Source: Mytilus edulis (Eukaryota; Mollusca; Bivalvia; Mytilida; Mytilidae). From it: a stretch of DNA of 64,000 nucleotides. The position numbers and the translations under genes are program-made. The notes below the pieces were generated by a model. That model worked only from the letters and a program-made list of their open reading frames with translations, was not told the origin of the DNA and searched no databases. Shown here one piece after another: positions 25,161 to 37,111 of this stretch. The stretch covers positions 54,573,232 to 54,637,231 of the forward strand of contig NC_092349.1 in the NCBI RefSeq assembly GCF_963676685.1, in the 5' to 3' direction. The number at the start of each line of letters is the position of its first letter. The stretch's first letter is position 1.

Positions 25161-25199
25161 AATATAAAACCGGTAAAAACATGCTAACAAAAATAGTTC

Positions 25200-25475
25200 G
25201 ACGTCTAGTGTGAATTTTACATTACTATAAGACGTGTCACGGTACTTATCTATCCCACATTCATGTATTTGGTTTTGATGTTATATTAGTTATTCTCATA
25301 AGATTTTGTCTAATGTTTAGTCCGTTTCTGTGTGTGTTACATGTTAATGTTGTGTCGTTGTTCTCCTCTAATATTTAATGCGTTTCACTCAGTTTTAGTT
25401 TGTTACCCCGATTTCGTTTTTTGTCCATGGATTTACGAGTTTTGAACAGCGGTATACTACTGTTGCCTTTATCTA
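25200..25475 (-). repeat. Reversed copy of the 'GGCAACAGTAGTATACCGCTG' dispersed repeat
   Basis: Reverse complement contains AAAGGCAACAGTAGTATACC, CTCGTAAATCCATGGACAAA, ACCAAATACATGAATGTGGG and ATAAGTACCGTGACACG. These are the blocks found in order at 55233-55590. Confidence 0.65.
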
Positions 25476-26494
25476 GCAGTGACCTTAAGCTTGTTAATTA
25501 ACATACAATATTACTTATGCATGTTATAGTGGTATTAAAAAAATACTGCTATCATATCTTAAAAGTATCGCGTTCATATTAGAATTGATATCATTTGTTT
25601 ATTTATGTACATTAGAAAAACACTTACAATTTTACACGAACATACATTTTTGCTTTTAACTAACTATTGAATATTCATTTAGACTTACTTTATGTTTTTA
25701 CATGTTGTATTCGAACAAAAAGTTAAAAGTTGATATTTTCGCACCGAAACATATTTTTCGTTGCCGAAAATAACTTGTTGCGCATATTCACATTTTCATA
25801 TTTAAAATGGTATTTCATATAAGACACTTTTTATCTATTCGCTCTTTACCATATACTTGGTGTGTGAAATGTCATTACCTGTTCAGTGGTTAAATTTTAT
25901 TCAAACTAAAAAATGACTTTTTATAGATGTATACAACGAATTTTCAACATTATGTTTTCTTTTAAATACTAAACAAATTAAATCGTGTATTCCAATGACC
26001 ATGATGATACAACAATATTAATGTAAAACTGATATTAGAAAAGGGCATTTAAAAGTAAATGAATAATTAACTATGTTTAAATCAAGATCCTTTGTGAATA
26101 TTATAACAGTTGTTGTTTCATAGATTGGATCTTCACAAAAAAATAAAAACTATGTAGTGGAAAGGAATTTGGAACGAATATACATTTTGTTCTTATAATA
26201 ATAATACTGTTCGACTGAATTTGATGTATCATGCGGTTCCTCTGTAGACAATACTTTATACTTTGAGAAATAACAAATTGTTTTCTAATTATGAATGTTT
26301 CAATAGAAGAAATTTCAAATTACATTAGCAATTGCTACACATCAATCAGGATATGCAATAAACTAATGAAAAAGGATATATTTTCAATTTCGTTTTAAAA
26401 TTTAACAATCGGCAGTAAATAAAGTTTCATGCCATTGTATATAAGATCAACCATACTGAAATCATATAAAAATAATTATTTCAAAATGAACCTT

Positions 26495-26780
26495 ATGCTT
26501 TAGTTTGCACCTGTCCTATATATCAGTAACCTGATGTTCAGTGGTTATCGTGTGTTGATGTGGTTTCTCGTTTTATATTTTTTCATATAGATTAAACCGT
26601 TGGTATTCCTGTTTGAATTTTTTATTTTTTTTGGGGGGGAGGGGGGCTTTAAAGCTTGGTATGCGCCAAGACTCCATGTTGAAAACCGTTCTTTGACCTA
26701 TACTGGTTTACTGTGACGAATTGTGACTTGAATTCAGAGTTGTATCAATGGCACTTATACCACATCTTATCATATCTATT
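26495..26780 (-). repeat. Reversed copy of the composite dispersed repeat
   Basis: Reverse complement aligns with 12236-12430: GTAAACCAGTATAGGTCAA, a region corresponding to CAACACGGAGCCTTGGC, and CCAACGGTTTAATCTATATG. A G-rich tract at about 26631-26646 interrupts it. Confidence 0.55.
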
Positions 26781-28619
26781 GAACAAGCAAAACTATTTTG
26801 AACAACACAGATTTGTAACAATTAAACTATAACTGAATAATTAAACATGAATATTACTTTGAATAAATAGAAACTATTATTTTGTTGCTGTTTTAGTTCT
26901 CAAAAATTAAATATGGTGTTTAATAAATGTTGTAATGGATAATTAAATCAAACAAGTTCCCGAAAGTTTAAGTTCGGACCAACTTTCCATATTTTTTTTT
27001 CTCATTAACTTTTTCATTTTACTATCACTATTATTATACATTTGATATTAAAAATGAGAAAAATTGATGAATGATAAGTTGCAAAGAAAAAATAACAAAT
27101 GGTAAATTATCCAGAAGAAAATTGGAAAACGGTTTGATACTTGCTAGTGGTGATACCTACGTAAGGCTACAACCAGCAGTGATCATACCCTGAAGTTGTA
27201 AATTGTTCTACGCACTGCATACGCAATTTCACAATTAATATGTCTTTAGTTTTTTGTACGGCCCCAAGGAATTTGAAATTCAAAATTGAAACGTTGAAAA
27301 TCTAGACAAGAATTCGAAGCGATAACGCAAACCCAGGCCAAGCAATAGAAACGTAAATATATCTAATATTATCATTCCTTGTCTTAAGAAAACTTTATTA
27401 CAGCAAATTTTACAACATAATATTGGTATTTTCTTCAATCATACTGGCTATGATTATTATATTTTGAAGAACAAAATATGAGAAGAAGAGGATCCTAAAT
27501 AATCAATATAAAAGTACATAACAGTAGACAAAAAATATATAAATACAACACTGACATGCAACAAATATTTACAAATGGTCAAACAAAGCTCTATGTTATA
27601 ATTATACTTAACGATGATCATTACTATGATTAAAGTAACAAATTTTGTAAAAAGAATTTTATGAATTAGTAATATATTAAAAATGGAACAAAACAGACAG
27701 AACAAAGTGAGATTTCCGATATATTAGTCATTGATTTATCTGGGAAAGAATTCTCTACAGATTGTTCTTACATTTAACATTGGCGCCAGTTTTCATTCAA
27801 AAACAACATATATGAAATTTTATATTTAAATAAATCTATATGTAATTAATCAAATTACACAAAAAGGTATGGGTAAGCAGACAAAATATGTCTTGGTCCT
27901 ACATGGATAAAACAAAAGGATTCTGAACATCAGTCGCCAACATCATTGTCGTAAAATAACAGATAAAGGTTTGATTGATTCAATAAACATAATCGATCAA
28001 AGGGTTTCGATGCATCAACGTTATCGTGCATTATATCTATTTTCAAACAGAGGAAATGGAAACCCACAATCTATGTTAAATGATAAAAAATATTTACAAA
28101 TGAAAATGAAGAATTTGCACATTATTAATAACTCGTAACAAATAAAAGCTTATAAAACTGTAAACCTGAACGAAATTCATATTTCTATAACCCTATTTCC
28201 ATGTTCACATCTGCTATGTACTTATGAAATAATATCTACATTGAATGCGAAAATTATGCTATTAATATTGATATTATTTTCCATTAACGATTTTTATGCA
28301 ATTATGCGATTAGGTTAAACAAGGGCGATATGAAGAGATACTTTTGAGTAACGTGCTTGCCTCTTTTAATTTGAAATATTTTTCGGTAAATTGCTAACAT
28401 TTAAATTGTATGCGGATAGTTTTGATAAAAAAAACAATTTCAGCATTTGTTGTAACGGTTAACTATTTGTTTTTACAAAGTGACATTATTCATGCTGCTT
28501 ACTCCTTTCAAGATCCCCACACAAACATCGACATAAGACATTGCAAACGATTCTTTTCAAATAAAAAATGTGTTTTCAAACTGCTGGACGTTAATTCAAA
28601 AGAATATCAATCAGCTAAG

Positions 28620-31600
28620 ATGGCAATTAAATCATTGCAACTTGTTATTATTGTAATAGCACTGATCACCACAGAAGTCCAATTACAACCTCTAACCAGT
28701 GGTTGTGAATGTCCTAGAGGTGATCGACACTCTCAAGCTCGATTCTGCAAAGCTGACTATGGTAAGTCAAGACTAAATGTATGCACCAAGCTAAGGGTAT
28801 TGACTGATAGCTATAGGAAAAAACAAGTGTTATGAAAAAAAACCGTGAAGTTACGATGTTTTCTTACAAAGAAGAGTGTCCCATCAATGTTGTTGTTTAA
28901 GCAATATAAAATTTAATGCAGTGTGTTCTTATCAGAGGACAAACAGTTACTCTGTGTCAATATCAAACTCTTAGACAACAACATATACTTACTTAATACC
29001 TAATTGATAGTTTTTTGAAAACACCATTTCAGTCAATTTTTTGCAGAAAAAAAAATAGCAAAATGGTATTTTTATTCTCAGTGCTAGTAGTAAGATTGTT
29101 TTCATCAAACGTTTTCCTAGTTGTATACATTTTGTTTGTAAATCGGAATGATATTACTATGTTTGGTGCTTCAGATACTTTCTTATAAAATACTCGTTAA
29201 TAATAGCTTTATCATTGACACTTTTAAAAATAAAAAAAAACGCAATTAAGTCATAATCTTTAATGTGTAAAAATTATTTGAATCTTTTGAAAACAAATAA
29301 AACATATGCATAGAAAATCTAATTTTACTTTTAATTATTTAGTTAATTATTCTTAACCAAGTTGTTGCTCCTTGTTGAAGTCCGTACGATGACCTACTAT
29401 ATTCCATGATCATATTATTGGGATTACATAGCATAAATAAAACTGGATTAAGATCGTAAAATTATCAATTTATTGTTTTTTTATTTTATTTCTCTTTCTG
29501 GTTTAATTTTGTTTTGCCATTTTCTTTACTCTAAAAACAAATTTCAATGATAAAAGTCTTTAAGACAGACACTGTCACGTTGCTCTGCTCATTATATTCA
29601 ACATGCATGTGTATTAGTATTTTACTTCCAGTTACAATGTATGGCACTGTCTGGCATGTCTGACATTTTATGTTTTATTTTTTTAGTTGGCCTGAATTTG
29701 ATATTCTAGTACATTGTATGTGTTTTCTACTTTACAAGTGAAATATATTTTTTAACTCGGTCACCGATTTCACTTGTAAAAAAGAAGATATGCAATGAAA
29801 ACAAGACATTTATAAAGTGAAAAATAATATTAATTCATTTGGTTTTTTATTGGTAAATGATTTGAATTTGACGTATACATGGTATATGCATTCACATATG
29901 ATTATAAAACAATATTTTCCACTGAATTTAATAACTTTATTGTAGATTAAGATTGACATTTCTATTGGCAAATATCCAATATCTTTTGTATGTTATATTG
30001 ATATTTGTATGCATGTAACTTATTATATAGAAGGTAAGCACTTTTGTACAGATTAAACAATTACACTCATAACTGACCTAGAAAAGGTGTGTAATCAACA
30101 TAAAATTCATGGAAACACATGGTTGCATCAAATAACATCAACTGGGAAATGTTTGGTTTTATATTTTACGAAGCTTACATATCAATTGATTGGGAAATAT
30201 GAAACAAAAAATTCATTATTATTGACCTTGATCAACTTTAAATTTATCAATACATCATTGTACAAGTAGTACATTAACTACTTAATAATATATAATCCGT
30301 TAAAAAAGGAATTCAATGCATGCAATTGTATTGACAAATTGGGCCAAGTTGGTTATTGGAAAAGGTATTTTTATTAAATGTCATATTAGGTTCTTTTCTT
30401 AATAATTGAATACATCAAATACAAGCAAAAATAATTCTAGTGTTTTTAGGAAACAGTTATTTGCAAATTCCTTCGAATTCTTCAGTTTTGAAACACAAAC
30501 TCGTGCACCATACTGAAGCGAAATGGAGTTCGATGAACAAGATCAAGTGAAAATGGACCCTAGCGCATCACATCGGTGATTTCTTATCGTATGACACAAG
30601 TGTGTTCTCTTGCAAGTATAACATGTTTCAGTGGTTGATATGTTTGACTTTGAAAGAAATTCATAAAACACATTTAAAGGTAACACTTTGTTATTGATGG
30701 CATTTGATTTTGAATGATCAATAGAAGTATAGTTTCATAATGCTAACGGTATTGCAGACTTGCTCACTGGGAAACGTCATAAGTGTACGGCGACATGTTA
30801 TGATAGACGGTAAGATAAATTCGTTGCATAGTGTAATAGTTTATATGGTATATATAGGGTCAGTAAACTCCATATGGAGATTACAGTTTCGTGGAATTTA
30901 CTGACCTCATATATACCGTATTAGGTCACTAGCACACTATGTAACTAATAATAACCCGTATAAGTATTAGGTAAAATAAGTATCATTTTCGTTTCACGAG
31001 CAGGGAGAAAATTCGCACAACCTATACTTATGTAATTTTTTCTTCACTTGAACTTCGTGTAATTTAAGTAAGTTTTAGACATAATATTCAATCCACCAGT
31101 TCAACCATCAAACATAGAAAGCGTTGAAAAGTGTTAAAATTAAACTCCATTGGCAAACTATAGTTTTTTTGATTTTCGCAACATTTTTTTGTTTAAATGT
31201 ACAGAGCTATCAGTTTGATTAAGAGTAACCACATGTGGAGCAGGATCTGCTTACCCTTTCGGAGCACCTGAGATCAACCCTAGTGGGGTACGTGTTGCTT
31301 ATTCTATATCTTTCTATGTTGTGTCATGTGTACAATTGTTTGTCTGTTTGTCTTTTTTTATTATTTTTAGACATGGCATTGTCAGTTTATTTTCGATTTA
31401 TGTGTTTACTGTCCCTCTGGTATCTTTCGTCCCTCTTTTTAAATTCAAGGGAAAATAAAGTTTGTCCATATCTAATCAATTTTACTTGTCAGTAAAGGTA
31501 CTAGGTAGCTATATAGTCTACTGTGTTGCATAAAAACGCCTGTTTAACAAAATACCACAGAAATGACTTCAGGAACATCTTTTTTTACTGCAAACTATTT

Positions 31601-34600
31601 ACTATTCTTATCAAATCAAAGTAAGTATTTGAAAAATTACAATGAAGTTAAAATACAAATGATAAAACACAGTGTATCAAACTTATGGTATAACACCTAA
31701 ATAATATCGTGTGACGTTTTCAGTATTGTATGGCAAAGTTAACAAGGAAGATCTGGATACAGCAGAACCCCTTGTCGATACTTCGACTAATAGGTACACA
31801 GTTCGCATACTAGCAGCAATGAAGGTACGACAATGTATGAAGCACCGAATGCACTGTGTCCAGTCGGCCACCTAGACTGAACTAAAATAATTCATCTGTC
31901 GGTGACCTATTGTTACATTTCCTCGCCAGTAGAATATAGAAATGTAACTCATAACTTGATAGGATAAATTTAAGTAGAAAGTTTTGAAATATAGCTCCTT
32001 TAAGGGGAGAATTTAAAATAAATGGACTTTTCGAGTTATTGTTTTACACTTTTGACATTGTGACATGGACATAGTGTTGTCAAATTGGTACTGATATTAC
32101 ATCTTCTTTATTCTACTTACTGGGTGATTGTAATGAATATCCACAGGCATATGATAGTTGAAGGATTGTTGATTTGCAATAATGCAACTAATTAAATAAC
32201 CTATTTAATATGAAACGGTAATCGTGATCTGAACACACTAACTAATGAATAGTCAATTCATCGTAGTCAAGTAAATTTTCAAACATATATACTTCTGTCA
32301 ATATAGAACTTATTTTTACATTTCTCCTCCATGCAAATAAGATATATTCAGTTCTTGGTATTAACATGCACATATTTTCTTTTTCGTTACAACGATGTAA
32401 AATGAGAAAATATGGAAATTGGCAACGAACAATAATTTGTTCCATAGCACAATACAAAATATAATCACAAAATTACTGAACTCAAAGGGAAATTCAAAAT
32501 GGAAAGTCCTTAATCTAAGTTAACCCAACAGTATGACATTTCGAAAGCTTTTAAATGTTTCACTACACTTTTGCATGTTCAGCTCATGTCATCAAGAAGA
32601 CTGAGAGATTCCCAATATGTACAGGAAGACCAGTATTAAACTGAGTGGTAGCGATATACTTTGAAATCATTTATAAAAGATACTATATATAGATATTCAT
32701 TTCAAAACAGGGAGTTAGAGAACGTGTTGGTTCAGATATAATTATAGAGTCACCTGCTCGAGGGTTTGAGAACTGTGGAAGAAGGTTGACGGTTGGGGAA
32801 TCATATATTCTAATGGGTAAGTCTAATAAAAAAAATAAAAAAAGATATGGTATGATTGCCAATGAGCTAACTATCCAAATAAGTTTAAATGATGTGATGT
32901 AATACATTATTTGCAAACTATATTCTCAATTCTCAATCTTATATACAAAAAAAAAGTAAAATCACAAGAATACTGAACTCCAAGGAAAATTCAGAACGGA
33001 AAATCCCTAATCAAATGGCAAAATCAAAAACCAAACAATTCAAACGACTGGTTAACAGCTGTCATATGACTGACCTGGTACAGGCATTTTCATATGTAGA
33101 AAATGGTGGATTGAACCTGGTTTTAAAGCTAGCTAAATCTCTCACTTGTATGACTGTTGAATCACTATCCATTATATTTACAACAATGTTTGAACCAAAC
33201 AAACAGACGCAATAGGTAGAAATATAACAAACAGGCGTACAACAGCAACAAGAACCCAACCAACAACTGGGGGTGATCTTATGTGTTCCGAAAGGGTACG
33301 TAGATCCTGCTCCACATGTGACACTCGTCGTGTTGCTCATGTTATTACAAAGCCGGTATATAGTCTAATTCGGTTGGTCACATTCACGAAAAGGGAACTG
33401 GGTTGTAGTAAAGACATTGAAACAGTTTAATGCAAAACGAATCTTCGAAAGTACCAGAAGGATATTGTCAGTAATTGTTTTAATGATATTGAAGTATGTG
33501 TTCAGCAATTTTAAGACAAAACAAGAAACAAACTAAAAATCAGTCAGCGAAACAGACAAGACTAACAAAGACCAGAGTCTCCTGACTTGTGACAGGCGCA
33601 AGTTGCGCAAAAACAAATGTAACGTCAAAACCGTCAAGATTTTCATAAGAAAGAAATGTTTACTATATTAAGTTAGGGGCCTCGGTGGCCAATCGAAGTA
33701 GTTACTACTGTAATCACAAGTAGTCAACACTGAGGCTGTAAGTTCGAACCCCGCTTGTGCGGGTGCATCCGACTTCAATCTTTATTGACTAGGATTGTCA
33801 GCTTTCTATCAAAGGTGGTTTTCACCGAGCACTCCGGATTCCTCCACCAATAAACACTGGTCGTCACGAAATAGTCTTAATGCGGTGCTTACAAATGGTG
33901 TTAAAACACCAAAAATAAAATCAACAATATTGAGTTATTCAACACGTAAGGGCACAGTATTCATATATTACCATACAGCATACGGTTTATAACGATTAAA
34001 CCAAGATAAGACAGCTATACACTGTATTGAAACCTTGTGGTTAATTTTGCTGTTCTATTAACGTTTATAATTATTTTTTTTTTGTTGAAATCTTAAACCT
34101 GATTACAATCTTAGCAATGTGTTAACTTGAAGGAAATAATGGCGTTGATGGAAAAAAGAAAATATATATCTGTGATCTAGTGACACAACTCAGCAACTTC
34201 TCAACTGACGAAGCATTTTACTTGTTTACTAGAGGCCTGTACTCATACAGATTCAACTGTGCAAGACGATGCAATGTATGTATAATGTAGAAAATAATTA
34301 TATACGATATTTCTCTCCTGAATAAACAATAAACTGAGTACTAAAATGTTTAAAGTGCAAGGTATTTCACTATCGTGTCATATATGTCGGAGGTAACTTA
34401 GTATTTCTGTCTGAATGTCACATTATACATGTTATATAACTTTGGTTTGTGTCGCCTTGAATACATATAAGTCGTTATATAATATTTTGTCGTCATAAAT
34501 CCTTTATATTATGACGTTACTGTGACCAAAATGAAGAAAAAAAACAGAAATACATGCTTATTAGAAATGCTAAATTGAAAAACAATGTATTTCTATTGGA

Positions 34601-35425
34601 AAAGTTGTAGTTTCGAAATTTTGGAAGGATGCGACATATCCAGGAAAGAGAAGGTAGGCAGAGATTTTAATACATTAAGCTAAGTTTAAATTGTCATTTA
34701 AAAATGGTTGTCATACTTGTAGTAGTTAAACAATAAAGCAGACAAAATCAAACCAAACTGTCGCTATCTCCTTTTTCTGGGTAGTCTGCATCTATCAAAC
34801 TGTGGCAGCTACGTCTTTTCAGACAAATCTCTTCGATTATATCAAACGAAGATCTGCGTATAATTTGCACATGATTTCTACTTCGCTTTTGTTGAAAAAA
34901 GATATGATTATTCAAAAGGTTTTGACGACAAAACCATATACAATGACTCATTCAACATGTTCAAAATTAAAAATTTTGCAAACAATGCAAGTCGCCTACT
35001 CAGCAAAACACGCAAGGGTATGTATCAAGGTGCACTGCCTTTAAAAAAATGTTTTCTCTTTATTCATATTGATCTCCAAAAATATTTCAATGCTGTCGAT
35101 CTCACCTTGGTAGAAGGTTTACTGTCGAATGAATTTCAGGCAGCAATTCAAACTTAAGAGTATGCCGTTTGGTTGGGCCTTGTACTCAAATAAGAGAATA
35201 ATACAAATGTGGTATTTGCTAACCAACTCACGAAATTAAAGAATTGGATTATCATTCTGAATTGTATCTATCTTTCAGATTTTGACAGGAGAGTCAAAAG
35301 GATCAAGAGGATGTCATTTCAAATTTGACGATAGCAAAAAGGACAATTTGGGTTGCCTTGCAAGGCATGCACTGTGCAAAAGACAAAGAAGGGGATGTAT
35401 TTGGTATAATGATGATAAATGTTAG
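28620..35425 (+). CDS. TIMP-like secreted metalloproteinase inhibitor, gene A
   Basis: Five coding exons: 28620-28761, 31724-31824, 32711-32816, 34133-34275 and 35279-35425, giving 212 residues, normal for a TIMP. Residues 1-28 are a signal peptide ending PLTSG; Cys29 would be the mature N-terminus, with the family's CxC start (CEC) and the third cysteine in HSQARFC. Exons 2-4 carry the rest of the netrin-like N-domain (LYGKVNKED, FENCGRRLTVGESYILM, IYICDLV, FNCARRCN). Exon 5 is the cysteine-rich C-domain (GCLARHALCKRQ, GCIWYNDDKC). In known TIMPs, Cys1 chelates the catalytic zinc of a metalloproteinase. Here mature residue 2 is Glu instead of Ser/Thr, which may weaken or redirect inhibition. 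An RGD tripeptide lies at mature positions 5-8 (CPRGDRH). All junctions are GT-AG with phases 1, 0, 1, 0. An upstream in-frame Met at 28410 exists, but the later Met fits the signal peptide. Confidence 0.9.
30825..30944. mobile_element. MITE-like element in intron 1 of gene A
   Basis: The left end (GCATAGTGTAATAGTTTATA) and the right end (GGTCACTAGCACACTATGTA) form imperfect inverted repeats. Nested TATATAGGGTCAGTAAA and TTTACTGACCTCATATATA form a second inverted pair inside. A relative with the same layout is at 41695-41837. Confidence 0.65.
31222..31445 (+). repeat. Copy of the 'ATGTGGAGCAGGATCTGC' dispersed repeat in intron 1 of gene A
   Basis: Contains CACATGTGGAGCAGGATCTG, GGAGCACCTGAGATCAACCC, GTTTGTCTGTTTGTCTT and CCCTCTGGTATCTTTCGTCC in the same order as the copy at 10391. 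It ends about 280 bp before exon 2 of gene A. The 86-residue ORF at 31235 is a reading of this repeat. Confidence 0.75.
32958..33165 (+). repeat. 'GTAAAATCACAAAAATACTGAA' dispersed repeat
   Basis: Reads AGTAAAATCACAAGAATACT, then GAAAATTCAGAACGGAAAAT, GACCTGGTACAGGCATTTTC and ATTGAACCTGG. Copies or fragments occur at 32455, 36277, 49487, 51228, 63137 and 63876, and reversed at 56036. Open frames here are readings of the repeat. Confidence 0.65.
33240..33352 (-). repeat. Reversed copy of the 'GGAGCAGGATCTGC' dispersed repeat in intron 3 of gene A
   Basis: The minus strand gives TGAGCAACACGACGAGTGTC, ACATGTGGAGCAGGATCTAC, CCCTTTCGGAACACATAAGA and TTGGGTTCTTGTTGCTGTTG, the head of the repeat seen at 10391. 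Confidence 0.65.
33673..33922 (+). repeat. tRNA-derived SINE
   Basis: Starts GGGGCCTCGGTGGCC, a tRNA-like head, followed about 60 bp later by a B-box GTTCGAACCCCGC. A tRNA-unrelated body follows (GGTTTTCACCGAGCACTCC, GGATTCCTCCACCAATAAAC), then ACAAATGGTGTTAAAACACC and an A-rich tail. Head, body and A-rich tail is the standard SINE plan. It lies in intron 3 of gene A. The 65-residue ORF at 33795 is a reading of the body. Confidence 0.7.
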
Positions 35426-35471
35426 AATGAAAAATATGGTCTACAGCATGTAAAACGTCAGTAAATTGCGA

Positions 35472-35477
35472 AATAAA
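35472..35477 (+). terminator. Polyadenylation signal of TIMP-like gene A
   Basis: AATAAA about 47 bp after the gene A stop codon. Confidence 0.45.
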
Positions 35478-35685
35478 AGTTACGAACATTATATCTCTTC
35501 AATTACCACGAATTGCAAGAATAGAATTTTATTGTAACTGAAAAGCAACGATTTGTCCACTGTTGAATTTCTGTATCATTGGCAATTATACCACATCATC
35601 GTGTATTAACTTCAAAATATCTCTATGCAATAAATTATAAAAAAACTGTACAGTGGTGATTCAAAAACTGTTAAACTCCCAGTGT

Positions 35686-36089
35686 CATCCAGAAATCTCT
35701 ATAAAATAAAATTGAAAATGGAAATGGTGAATGTGCCAAAGAGACAACAACCCGAGAGCAGCAGACAACAGCAGAAGGTCACCAACATGTCTTCAATGCA
35801 ACGAGAAATTCCCGCACCCGGAGGCGTCCTTCAGCTGGCCCTAAACAAATATTTATCAGTTCAGTGATAATGAACGCCATACTAAACTCTAAATTGTAAA
35901 CAAGAAACTAAAAGTAAACATAAAACAAGACTAACAAAGACCAGAGGCTCCTGACTTGGCACAGGCGCAAAAACGCGGCGGGGTTAAACATGTTTGTGAG
36001 ATCTCAACCCTCCCCCTATACCTCTAGCCAAGGCAGAAAAGTAAACGCATAACGATACGCACATTAAAATTAAGTTCAAGAGAAGCGTT
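35686..36089 (-). mobile_element. 5'-truncated Penelope-like element tail
   Basis: About 400 bp nearly identical in order to 41927-42312, the 3' part of the full-length element: GTTGTCTCTTTGGCACATTC, AGGGCCAGCTGAAGGACGCC, GGTATAGGGGGAGGGTTGAG and GTTATGCGTTTACTTTTCTG on the minus strand. Homology stops abruptly at about 36089 where the longer copy continues toward the reverse transcriptase. Located just downstream of gene A. Confidence 0.7.
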
Positions 36090-36276
36090 TTATGGAGAGA
36101 AAAAAATCAGTCAAATAATTATTTTATCAAATAAGAAAATGGTTACTCTTGCGAAAAATCTTGAACCATTCCAATCGTTTCTTACTGGAAGGACTCATTT
36201 GGTTCTTAAATTTTAAAGATATCCTTCTTTCAAAAACAGCTAGGCATCAAGTTCAACATCAGTTCCCTTGCATCAA

Positions 36277-36480
36277 AAAGTAAAATCACAAAAATACTAA
36301 ACACCGAGAAAAACTCTCAAAGGAAAAGCCCTGATCAAATGGCCAAATCAAAAGTTCAAACACATCATACGAATGGATAACAACTGTCATATTCCTTACT
36401 TAGTATAGGCATTTTGTGTTGCAGAAAATGGCTGACGAAAACCCGGCTCCACAGCCAGCCAAACTCCCACTTGTATGATA
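36277..36480 (+). repeat. 'GTAAAATCACAAAAATACT' dispersed repeat
   Basis: Second good copy of the repeat at 32958: AAAAGTAAAATCACAAAAAT, GAAAAGCCCTGATCAAATGG and AGTATAGGCATTTTGTGTTG. Non-coding. Confidence 0.6.
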
Positions 36481-37111
36481 GTCGCATAAAAATCCACAAA
36501 ATGTCTCCAAACAAAACCAAGATGTGTACTTATATAATGAAGTATTTTTAACAGGACAATTGTCATAAAAGATGTAACACAGTCAACAAATGCATTACAG
36601 ACAGTAAATGGTGCATTCGGAGGTTTATAAACATAGAGACAAGTCAAATGTCGATGTAAGAGCGGTGTATGTTAACTTTGTTCACCGTCAATCTTATAAT
36701 AACACGTGTCAAAGTTAGAACTCATTTTTACAAACAGATTCTGTCCGAAAATCGCGAATTGAAAATGTTCTACATGGTAAAACTGTTGAACGGAAAAGAC
36801 TACCAATTATTATTGGATAGGCAGCCACTATCAATAGGGAACAGATAATAGCGGTAATATAAATTGCATTGATTTTATTTGTGTATTTTAAGAATACATG
36901 TACTTCGCAAAGCATCCTGATACCAATAATCGCATCATGAAATGTTTAATACCTAAAGCTACTTAAAATAAAATATCGGGCAGAGTTACGCAGACAGTTA
37001 AATCAAAAGGAATAATCCTGAACCGGGTGGGTCATCTTTAAATAAATAAGCATGCAGTCAAAATGTCAAAATCTGTGAATTCCATGAGTGTCCATTTCAT
37101 CATTCATTTTT

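Larger units (their letters stand above)
15860..28400. other. Long gene-free interval between the LRR gene and the TIMP cluster
   Basis: No protein-coding exon could be supported on either strand. Open frames here are short and lack recognisable domains. Identified contents are a hairpin at 17101, a foldback element at 19367, a LINE-like tail at 24440, a tRNA-like unit at 24843, a retroelement tail at 25022, and reversed dispersed repeats at 25200 and 26495. The rest is AT-rich sequence without visible structure. Confidence 0.55.

Noticed and set aside
28410..28619. Longer N-terminus for gene A from the Met at 28410
   Set aside because: It would add 70 residues without features in front of a good signal peptide; the Met at 28620 fits the family.
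33673..33760. Functional tRNA gene
   Set aside because: Only the head and B box are tRNA-like, the stems do not pair well, and a SINE body follows.
34802..35157. Overlapping ORFs between exons 4 and 5 of gene A
   Set aside because: They sit inside an intron of a well-supported gene, overlap each other in different frames and show no domain.
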